A stretch of DNA of 8,440 nt from Bacteroidota bacterium (GTDB taxonomy: Bacteria > Bacteroidota > Bacteroidia > Bacteroidales > B18-G4): NCBI GenBank assembly GCA_030635045.1, contig DAOVZP010000049.1, positions 1-8,440 of the forward strand, written 5' to 3'. Below the pieces are notes generated by a model. It saw nothing but the letters and a program-made list of their open reading frames with translations. It did not search any database and was not told the DNA's origin. A program made the position numbers and the translations under genes. Shown piece after piece: positions 1 through 5,911 of this stretch (positions are counted from its first letter, which is position 1; every line of letters starts with the position of its first letter).

Positions 1-1098
1 AAACGAAGCCGGGATACCCCATGCAACCCATAAGGACAAACGCAGATTCAGGAACAGGCCAAGTGATATCAGTACCAGTAAAAGGCCTATTCCTCCATTT
101 CTATAAAGCAGGTTAAGCCTGTCGCCCAACATATCAAGGTAGTCATACGTCGTTTCCAATTTTACTGCATCATGCAGCGTATTGAATTCGGCGATATAAT
201 TATCAAGAAATGCTGAGATCTCTGAAAGATCTTCATCATTGAGTTTGAACACCTGGAAGGAGATACTTTGCTTGCCATTCATGAATGCGCCACTCGGAAC
301 ATCGGCAAATTTCATCTTTACCTGGGCCACGTCGCGGATGCGCAGGTACCTGCCATCGCTGTCGGCCCGGAGAATGATCTCCCCGATCATATCAGGATCA
401 TAGGTTTTTGCCCTTGAGCGGATCAGTATCTCTTCTTCATCAGAACGGATCGTACCTGCGGAAATATCCCTGTTATTCATGGCGATCGCCAAAGAGATCT
501 CGCTAAAAGTGAGCTTATGCCTGAGCAGATCTTCTTCTGATGCTTCCACGGAGATCTCCAGGGCCGGATAGCCGGATACCTGTATCTGCGACATCACCCC
601 TGAATTATACAGATCGATCTCAATGTCATCAGCATACTTTTTAAGTGTCAGGAGGTCGACATCACCCACAAGACTCATAAAGAGCGCATTACTTCTGCTT
701 CTAAGCTTATAAACAACAGGCTTTTCCGCATCAACAGGAAAAGAAGTAATTCCGTCGACTGCATTTTTAACCTCCATCAGTGTTTCATCTATATCGTAAT
801 CACCGGTGGTAGTAATCCTGACATTGGCAAAGTTTTCGGATGAAGTGGAATTAATCCACTTGATACCAACGATGCCCCTGGTGGCCTCTTCTACGCGCAT
901 GGTAACCCCTTCTTCCATTTCCTTGGGAGATGCTCCCGGGTAGACAACACTTACCACAATATCGGTGGTGGACCGGGCAGGAAAGAATGACTTTTTCATG
1001 TTCATCAGACTAAAACCACCGGCCATTATCAGGATGGCAATGATCAGATTGGCATAAAAAGGATATTTTACAAATGTTGTAACTAATTTCTTGATCAT
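1..1098 (-). CDS. RND efflux pump, inner-membrane permease (N-terminal part, cut by window edge)
   Basis: This is the first 366 residues of a proton-driven RND transporter of the AcrB/HAE1 type, which exports drugs or other amphiphiles from periplasm or inner membrane through an adaptor and an outer-membrane channel. The frame is open from ATG at 1098 to base 1, so the 3' end lies outside; family members are about 1000-1050 residues. Visible parts are a short cytoplasmic start (MIKKLV), TM1 at about residues 12-33, then the family-typical stretch with FFP, YPGASP and the 'EEATRGIVGI' segment. The periplasmic porter domain follows (about 40-330), including 'ILIRSKAKTYDPD' and 'LRIRDVAQV'. TM2 begins near residue 335 and ends in the conserved 'LWVAWGIPASF'. 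The TM4 aspartates that carry protons lie beyond the edge, so function cannot be confirmed. It starts 43 nt after the adaptor stop and is probably in the same operon. No strong Shine-Dalgarno is seen upstream. Family assignment is firm; substrate is unknown. Confidence 0.93.
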   Translation of the reverse strand, partial: MIKKLVTTFVKYPFYANLIIAILIMAGGFSLMNMKKSFFPARSTTDIVVSVVYPGASPKEMEEGVTMRVEEATRGIVGIKWINSTSSENFANVRITTTGDYDIDETLMEVKNAVDGITSFPVDAEKPVVYKLRSRSNALFMSLVGDVDLLTLKKYADDIEIDLYNSGVMSQIQVSGYPALEISVEASEEDLLRHKLTFSEISLAIAMNNRDISAGTIRSDEEEILIRSRAKTYDPDMIGEIILRADSDGRYLRIRDVAQVKMKFADVPSGAFMNGKQSISFQVFKLNDEDLSEISAFLDNYIAEFNTLHDAVKLETTYDYLDMLGDRLNLLYRNGGIGLLLVLISLGLFLNLRLSLWVAWGIPASF

Positions 1099-1141
1099 GA
1101 TCTGCTCTATTTAGATAAATTGAAACAGCGAATTCAAAGGT

Positions 1142-2260
1142 TTAATAAATCTCAACGGTGGCACCTTCCACAACATTTATCAGGGGTTCAACCACCACAT
1201 GTACACCCTCATCAAGTCCGTTGATGATCATGCTTTGCTGGTTTATCTTAAGGATGTTTACCTCAGCTTTCCTCAATGTACTATCATACACGACATAAAC
1301 CATATTGTTATTGAAAACCGCCCTGCGTGGGATATCCATAGCGTTGCCGGTGATCTCACCATCGAAAGATGCCTTAAGGTATTGTCCTTCATAAAGCGGA
1401 TTCTCTGAATTATTTTTCACACTGATGAAGATGCTCACTGATTGAGTGCTGCGGTCGACATAATCAGCTTTCCTGATAACAATTCCTTTCCATTCAGATG
1501 ATCCATCTTCGGATGTAACCATTACCTCATCACCCTTATCGATCCACTTCACATCAGTCACACTTACCGGCAACTCAAGTTCAAGCATACCGGTGTTGAT
1601 GATCCTGGCCAGGCGGCTGCCCGGATTGGCAATTGAACCAACTTCCAGCATTACCTCTGTGAAAGTTCCGCTGAAAGGAGCATAGATACTGTGCTTACCA
1701 AGTTGTATCTCATTGCTCTTAATGGTAAAATAATCGTTGAGGATATTCCTGCTTGCCAGAAATATACGTTGCTGATCGGAAGTAATCTCAGGCAGCTCGG
1801 GCAATGGCTCATAGATCTTCAGTGCATCGAAAAAATCCTTTATCATCTGATAATCTTCCGGGTAGTCGATCTTAAAATCGGGCAGGATGTTGGCAATACT
1901 GTTCTGAAAACGGCTTTTGGCTGCCTTCAGGTTATAGTCAGTGATCTCATCATAGATCCTGATGAGCAGATCGCCCTTCTTAAAACGTTGTCCCTTTTTA
2001 AGGGGAACATTCCCGGGAAGAATCTCACCCTGCACTTCTGAGATGATATCCACATAACTTTGTGAACCAAGCCTGCCGGTTGAAGTAACGGTATAGCTTA
2101 CTTGCTCATACTTAACAGGATATACTTTCACTTTCCTTGCAACATCCTCAGGGATCTCAGTTTCGGGGGTCTCTTTAAGACTTGAGAAATACGACATAGC
2201 CATGTATGATATGAGTAGTATGGCAATGATAGAAACGACTACGATTATTTTTCTTCGCAT
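1142..2260 (-). CDS. RND efflux periplasmic adaptor subunit (HlyD/AcrA-type membrane fusion protein)
   Basis: This 372-residue adaptor would link the RND pump encoded just downstream to an outer-membrane channel. Residues about 4-24 form one hydrophobic N-terminal anchor (IIVVVSIIAILLISYMAM) without a lipobox cysteine, so it is probably held in the inner membrane by a helix rather than a lipid. Residues about 45-105 and 186-228 are the two halves of the lipoyl/barrel-sandwich domain ('SEVQGEILPG', 'LKKGQRFKKGDLLIRI' and 'IYAPFSGTFTEV', 'EVGSIANPGSRLARI'). Between them is a short helical insert (about 108-185) with a proline-rich middle ('YEPLPELPEI') instead of a long uninterrupted coiled-coil hairpin. 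A beta-barrel (about 229-305, ending near 'YEGQYLKASF') and membrane-proximal domain (about 306-372, 'IPRRAVFNNNMVYVV') follow. The ATG at 2260 gives the membrane anchor and lies 22 nt after the tetR stop. This supports one operon. The cargo cannot be read from the sequence. Confidence 0.93.
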   Translation of the reverse strand: MRRKIIVVVSIIAILLISYMAMSYFSSLKETPETEIPEDVARKVKVYPVKYEQVSYTVTSTGRLGSQSYVDIISEVQGEILPGNVPLKKGQRFKKGDLLIRIYDEITDYNLKAAKSRFQNSIANILPDFKIDYPEDYQMIKDFFDALKIYEPLPELPEITSDQQRIFLASRNILNDYFTIKSNEIQLGKHSIYAPFSGTFTEVMLEVGSIANPGSRLARIINTGMLELELPVSVTDVKWIDKGDEVMVTSEDGSSEWKGIVIRKADYVDRSTQSVSIFISVKNNSENPLYEGQYLKASFDGEITGNAMDIPRRAVFNNNMVYVVYDSTLRKAEVNILKINQQSMIINGLDEGVHVVVEPLINVVEGATVEIY

Positions 2261-2282
2261 GACTTCTAAATTATGATTAGCA

Positions 2283-2840
2283 TTATTGTTTTTTCAAAAG
2301 TTTATTGACCGTGCAGATCAGAAAATCTTCCGGTTGTGATGAATAATCCTCGCGTATACTTTTAACCGTCTCGGTAATGAGTGCCTGAATATACCTGACG
2401 GTCATTCCATGATCACACACTTCGAACTCATTTTTTTTCACACCCTCTTCAATAATATCACTCACCAGTTGATTAAAGGCTTCTTTGAAAGCTCCGGCAG
2501 CGATCTCAGCCTGAAAACGCTCGTCGAAAGCCGGGCTTTTACTTTTATGTATCTCCCTGAATTTGGTGAAATTGATACTGATCATTTCCTCCATCTTTGC
2601 ACTTGCAGAGTCAAGGTTCTTGATCTTCTTTTCGATCATCACTCTTCTTGCTTTCGCTTTTCTGCTGATTATGAAATAGAAAATATCATCCTTAGAATCA
2701 AAGCATCTGTAGATGGTTTTCTTACTCATACCAAGTTCAGCAGCAACATCATCGACAGTGGTTTTTTTAAACCCGAAATGCAGGAAATGCCTTTTAAATG
2801 CATCTGCGATCTCATTCTTTTTTTTGATATCTGCTTTCAT
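2283..2840 (-). CDS. TetR/AcrR family transcriptional regulator
   Basis: A 185-residue one-component regulator of usual TetR length. Residues about 8-55 form the DNA-binding domain: 'IADAFKRHFLHFGFKKTTVDDVA' supplies helices 1-2 and 'AAELGMSKKTIYRCFDSKDD' the helix-turn-helix and helix 4, closely matching the family pattern (TTvddIA..lGvsk.TiYryF.sKe). The remaining about 130 residues are mostly helical in character and would form the ligand-binding and dimer domain; this part is divergent and gives no ligand clue. As first gene of a tightly spaced set with an RND adaptor and pump, it is most likely a repressor of its own operon (inference from the well-known arrangement in this family; a few members activate). 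The ATG at 2840 is preferred because it precedes the HTH by a normal short tail. The only upstream purine patch (GAGAAG) is about 15 nt away. The palindrome at 2938-2952 is a candidate binding site. Confidence 0.93.
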   Translation of the reverse strand: MKADIKKKNEIADAFKRHFLHFGFKKTTVDDVAAELGMSKKTIYRCFDSKDDIFYFIISRKAKARRVMIEKKIKNLDSASAKMEEMISINFTKFREIHKSKSPAFDERFQAEIAAGAFKEAFNQLVSDIIEEGVKKNEFEVCDHGMTVRYIQALITETVKSIREDYSSQPEDFLICTVNKLLKKQ

Positions 2841-2937
2841 GATTCACAATTGTACTTCTCAATTTCGCCTATGTGCTTTCTGAGGGAGTACCTCCACTTC
2901 AGGCCAATTGAAAAATATTGGAATGCAAAGAAACTAA

Positions 2938-2952
2938 AAACTAATTTAGTTT
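2938..2952. promoter_or_regulatory. Candidate TetR operator (15-bp palindrome)
   Basis: AAACTAA-T-TTAGTTT is a perfect palindrome with a single central base, a size and form common for TetR-family operators. It lies 97 bp upstream of the tetR start. A further copy of the half site AAACTAA sits directly beside it at 2931-2937. Two other dyads overlap it: GAAACTAAA (2930-2938) with TTTAGTTTC (2945-2953), and ATTGGAA (2917-2923) with TTCCAAT (2951-2957). The symmetry is seen directly; binding by the neighbouring regulator is inferred from position only. AT-rich DNA gives such palindromes by chance more often, which limits confidence. Confidence 0.4.
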
Positions 2953-3003
2953 CCAATAAGAATAGTATAAAAATTGTTAATGTGGGAGGAATGATCTATA
3001 AAT

Positions 3004-3309
3004 AATGTGAATCAAGGGTTGACATAGCTCCTTTTTTACCACAAAGGACACAAAGGATTTCACAAAGGTCACTAAGGCTATGTATATCACTCCCTTAGGA
3101 CCATTTTTCGAATATTGGACAATACCAATAAGCCCGGCTTACAAGCTGATAGCTTTAAATAAGTGATTATATCCGCTATGTGTATCAGTTAATACCGTAT
3201 TAAGAAATTTCTCTAAATTCATAAAAGCATTTTTTCCTTTGCGGTTCCTTAGCGTAGTACTTTGTGTGTCCTTTGTGGTTAAATAAAATTCCAACTCTTG
3301 ATTCGCATT
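3004..3309. repeat. MITE-like inverted-repeat element with CACAAAG-type heptamers
   Basis: Two imperfect inverted arms of 73 bp (3004-3076 and 3237-3309) flank an AT-rich centre of 160 bp with no coding potential. The outermost 22 bp match at 18 positions (3004-3025 against the complement of 3288-3309, core GAATCAAG). Further in, ACCACAAAGGACAC-AAAG (from 3038) is matched by the complement of 3260-3280 with a 2-nt insertion. Each arm has four heptamers. The left arm has CACAAAG at 3040, 3049 and 3061 and CACTAAG at 3070. The right arm has complementary versions starting at 3237, 3248, 3260 and 3271. AATAAT occurs just outside or at both ends (3001-3006 and 3310-3315), a possible but weak target duplication in AT-rich sequence. 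Similar 'accacaaaggacacaaagg' repeats are, from memory, dispersed in many environmental bacterial genomes. A non-autonomous mobile element is the best guess; a structured non-coding RNA or dispersed repeat of other origin remains possible. Confidence 0.6.
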
Positions 3310-3348
3310 AATAATTATTTAAATGTGATAAGTTCCAGATAATAACAT

Positions 3349-3360
3349 ATGATAATCATT
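3349..3360. promoter_or_regulatory. Partial Fur-box-like palindrome
   Basis: ATGATAATCATT contains an 11-bp palindrome (ATGAT-A-ATCAT) and equals the central 12 bases of the classical Fur box GATAATGATAATCATTATC. The flanks do not match (overall 13 of 19). It overlaps the upstream element of the putative promoter for the gene at 3421, where a repressor could act. Regulation by Fur or a relative is only a hypothesis, as the match is partial and the region AT-rich. Confidence 0.2.
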
Positions 3361-3389
3361 GACTATTAGCATAAAAACAACTACATTTA
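3359..3389 (+). promoter_or_regulatory. Putative Bacteroidota-type promoter for the gene at 3421
   Basis: TTG at 3359-3361 is followed after 20 nt by TACATTTA at 3382-3389. This fits the Bacteroidota primary sigma pattern (TTTG around -33, TAnnTTTG around -7) except for the last base of the -7 element and one base of the -33 element. Transcription would start near 3395 and leave a leader of about 25 nt. That leader has no Shine-Dalgarno sequence, which is common in this phylum. Confidence 0.4.
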
Positions 3390-3420
3390 TGTCAACTAAC
3401 TGAACTAAATCTACTCGATC

Positions 3421-5904
3421 ATGAAGGCTATTGAACTACGACGGCTGTTCATTTGCATGGCTATTCTCCTTTTCACTCATTTTACTTTTTCCCAGAGTGT
3501 TTCATTTTCGTACATCTATCCTGCAGCGGGAGCAAAAAATTTTAACCCCGAACAAAATATTATTCTCAAATACCCGGCCGGGATTGAGCCAGGATCAGTC
3601 AGCACGGAAAAGATCCTGATCTACGGATCAGAAAGCGGGCCGGCAGAATGTACATATATCATTAGTAAAGATCAAAGTACAGTAATCTTTAAGCCGCTTA
3701 ATCCTTTTTATCCGGGTGAACGCGTTCATGTTTCATACGCTGGCGGAATAACCACATCGCAGGGCATTAAACTGACAGGTTTTGAATTTGACTTCTATAT
3801 CATTGGTCATGACAGGGATGTGATCAACGCCCGGCTCAGGGACCTGGATTGTGGGTATGAGGATCAGGTTCAACAGATGCCACAGCACAGGGCACATCTT
3901 GTTCCTCAAAAAGACAATAACCTGCCACCTGACTATCCTCCCCCAACAGTATATGCTTATGCTGAGCATGACGATAGTTACTTCTTCATGAACCTTATGT
4001 GCCGGAATGCCAGCTTACCCTGGAAAAAGTATATTACGATCATCGACTCCTACGGGACACCGATATTTTACGACAAGAGTAATTTAAACCGGCATAACTT
4101 CAGCATGCTGCCAGATGGCTCACTCTGCTATTCAATTTCAACCAGTCCCAACAGTAGCCGCGAGAAATATTTTATTATGGACAGTGCTTATGTTGTGGTT
4201 GATTCTGTTAATACAGGGAATGGTTATATCCTGGATTCGCATGACATGCTTTTGCTAAACAATGGTCATTACCTTGTAATGTCATATGACTCTCAGCCGG
4301 TTGACATGAGCCTTGTGGTTCCGGGAGGCGATCCGGAAGCTGTTGTTACAGGCCTTGTAATACAGGAAGTAGATAATGAAGAGAATGTCTTTTTTCAATG
4401 GCGCAGCTGGGACCACTTTGAGATCACCGATGCCACCGATGATATAAACCTGCTGGCACAGAACATAGATTATGTTCATGGAAATGCCTTTGAGATCGAC
4501 CATGATGGACATATATTGCTTTCGAGCAGACACCTTGATGAGATCACTAAGATCAATTTCAATACGGGCAATATAATCTGGAGATTTGGCTTGAATAGCA
4601 AAAACAATATGTTCCAAATATATAACGACCCTCTTGGATTTTCCCATCAACACGATATTCGCCAACTTCCAAACGGGCATTATACTATTTATGATAATGG
4701 CAATCTGCATGATCCGCCAATTTCACAGGCGCTTGAATATGCAATTGATCAGGACAACCTTATCGCTACACTGTCCTGGGATTTTCAGCACCCAAACCAA
4801 ATATATGCCAGCGCAACAGGAAGTTTCCGAACCCTTGCCAATGAAAGGGTGATTGGATGGGGAGCGACCTTTCCTATTGCGGCAACAGTTTTGGATGATA
4901 ACAACGACTTTTTACAGCAAATATATCTTCCGGACTATGTCAACTCCTACAGGGTTTTAAAATACCCCTGGAAGACCAGTGCGTTTGAAACTCAGGATAT
5001 TTTGTCACTTGGCAACTATTCCGGCTACTCCGGCTGGAAAGAAAACAAATTGTATATCTTCAACACTTCCAGTCAGGTAGTCTCGATTACCAGCATTCAT
5101 CATCATCTTTCTGAATTCGAAATTTTAACTGAGTTCCCTGTATCCATTTTTCCGGGTTCTTATAAGAGCATTGATATTGGTTTTGATCCTTCAACTTCAG
5201 GTGAATTTGCCGACAGGTTCACTCTAAACTTTGACAACGCTGACAATACCAGAAGAATTGCCAGGCAATTACAGGTACAGGGATATTATGATGAGCAGAT
5301 CCCTTCTGTATTTTTCAACCCTGCCCATGGCACTTCAAACGTTAACCCGGGTACTGAAATCATCATTAACTTCGATGTGCCGGTTAGAAAAACATTTGGT
5401 GGTGATATCCAGAATGAGGACATTCCAAATTTATTTGATTTTAAAGAGACATTTTTCAATGGATCCGAGATTTCCTTTAGTGGGACCATAAATGAGGAAA
5501 AAACACAAATTACGATTGTACCCGACGAGATGCTGATGGAAAATCAACAGTATTACATAAAACTCAAGCACAATCTTATTGCCAGCTATGAAGGAAACAT
5601 TATCAAACTTGATGAGGAGTGCTATTTCACAACAGGTATTTCAACCAGCATACCGGATTTAAGTAGCGATGAGATCACAGTTTCCCCAAATCCATTTAAT
5701 GATATGCTGTTTATACGTTGTACAGGGAAGTCAGAAAAGAACATCCGAATTTACAATGCTGCCGGCCAATCTGTTATTGACAGATTGACCAATAATTCTC
5801 AAATGGACATCAACATGAGCAACCACCCTCCGGGTGTTTACTATATCAGGATATTCGATCAGGAAAGCGGGGCATATAAGGTTTTTAAAACCATAAAACA
5901 CTAA
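3421..5904 (+). CDS. Secreted arylsulfotransferase-like protein with Ig-like domains and T9SS sorting domain
   Basis: 827 residues, start chosen because it yields a clean signal peptide (residues 1-25: KAIELRR, hydrophobic core, then FSQ). Domains: SbsA/Big_5 Ig-like (about 29-128); arylsulfotransferase (ASST) beta-propeller (about 175-520); Ig-like, ASH/choice-of-anchor type (about 524-622); second Big_5-like (about 628-738); type IX secretion type A sorting domain (about 745-827, with 'VSPNPF' at 754-759, 'IRIYNAAGQSV' and 'PPGVYYIRIF'). The ASST part shows the family blocks 'SHDMLLLNNGHY' (H274), 'YVHGNAFEID' (H353, N355), 'SSRH' (R370) and 'SHQHD' (H411). These probably correspond to the three histidines and arginine of the E. 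coli ASST active site, H411 to the sulfurylated one. ASST enzymes move sulfate between phenolic compounds without PAPS. There is no cysteine between R370 and H411, so the disulfide preceding the catalytic histidine in the E. coli enzyme is absent. It should cross the outer membrane and be surface-bound or released. Substrates are unknown and activity is unproven. Confidence 0.88.
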   Translation: MKAIELRRLFICMAILLFTHFTFSQSVSFSYIYPAAGAKNFNPEQNIILKYPAGIEPGSVSTEKILIYGSESGPAECTYIISKDQSTVIFKPLNPFYPGERVHVSYAGGITTSQGIKLTGFEFDFYIIGHDRDVINARLRDLDCGYEDQVQQMPQHRAHLVPQKDNNLPPDYPPPTVYAYAEHDDSYFFMNLMCRNASLPWKKYITIIDSYGTPIFYDKSNLNRHNFSMLPDGSLCYSISTSPNSSREKYFIMDSAYVVVDSVNTGNGYILDSHDMLLLNNGHYLVMSYDSQPVDMSLVVPGGDPEAVVTGLVIQEVDNEENVFFQWRSWDHFEITDATDDINLLAQNIDYVHGNAFEIDHDGHILLSSRHLDEITKINFNTGNIIWRFGLNSKNNMFQIYNDPLGFSHQHDIRQLPNGHYTIYDNGNLHDPPISQALEYAIDQDNLIATLSWDFQHPNQIYASATGSFRTLANERVIGWGATFPIAATVLDDNNDFLQQIYLPDYVNSYRVLKYPWKTSAFETQDILSLGNYSGYSGWKENKLYIFNTSSQVVSITSIHHHLSEFEILTEFPVSIFPGSYKSIDIGFDPSTSGEFADRFTLNFDNADNTRRIARQLQVQGYYDEQIPSVFFNPAHGTSNVNPGTEIIINFDVPVRKTFGGDIQNEDIPNLFDFKETFFNGSEISFSGTINEEKTQITIVPDEMLMENQQYYIKLKHNLIASYEGNIIKLDEECYFTTGISTSIPDLSSDEITVSPNPFNDMLFIRCTGKSEKNIRIYNAAGQSVIDRLTNNSQMDINMSNHPPGVYYIRIFDQESGAYKVFKTIKH

Positions 5905-5911
5905 TACAACC

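Larger units (their letters stand above)
2841..3420. other. Intergenic region between divergent tetR operon and arylsulfotransferase-like gene
   Basis: These 580 nt hold no convincing gene. From left to right they contain the tetR leader with an 8-bp palindrome ACAATTGT at 2846-2853, overlapping dyads at 2917-2957 including the candidate TetR operator, an inverted-repeat element at 3004-3309, and the promoter region of the plus-strand gene at about 3349-3420. The plus-strand frame that crosses tetR and ends at 3005 has no family resemblance and is treated as antisense noise. A clear promoter for the tetR operon could not be picked out: no good TAnnTTTG or -35/-10 pair with proper spacing was found on the minus strand. 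Confidence 0.7.

Noticed and set aside
2429..2825. Homopolymer runs of 7-8 A/T within tetR (near 2430, 2762 and 2818) as phase-variation or frameshift sites
   Set aside because: They encode ordinary lysine codons in an intact frame and such runs are expected in AT-leaning DNA; there is no alternative product that would make slippage meaningful.
2846..2853. ACAATTGT palindrome just upstream of the tetR start as an operator
   Set aside because: Only 8 bp, with no extension of symmetry beyond it; expected by chance in AT-rich DNA. The site at 2938-2952 is the better candidate.
2409..3005. 198-codon plus-strand open frame antisense to tetR
   Set aside because: It overlaps almost all of a well-supported tetR gene on the other strand, its translation has no recognisable domain, and its tail enters the repetitive intergenic region.
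3037..3077. Short CACAAAG repeats as a CRISPR array
   Set aside because: Units are 7 bp with 2-5 bp between them; CRISPR repeats and spacers are each several times longer.
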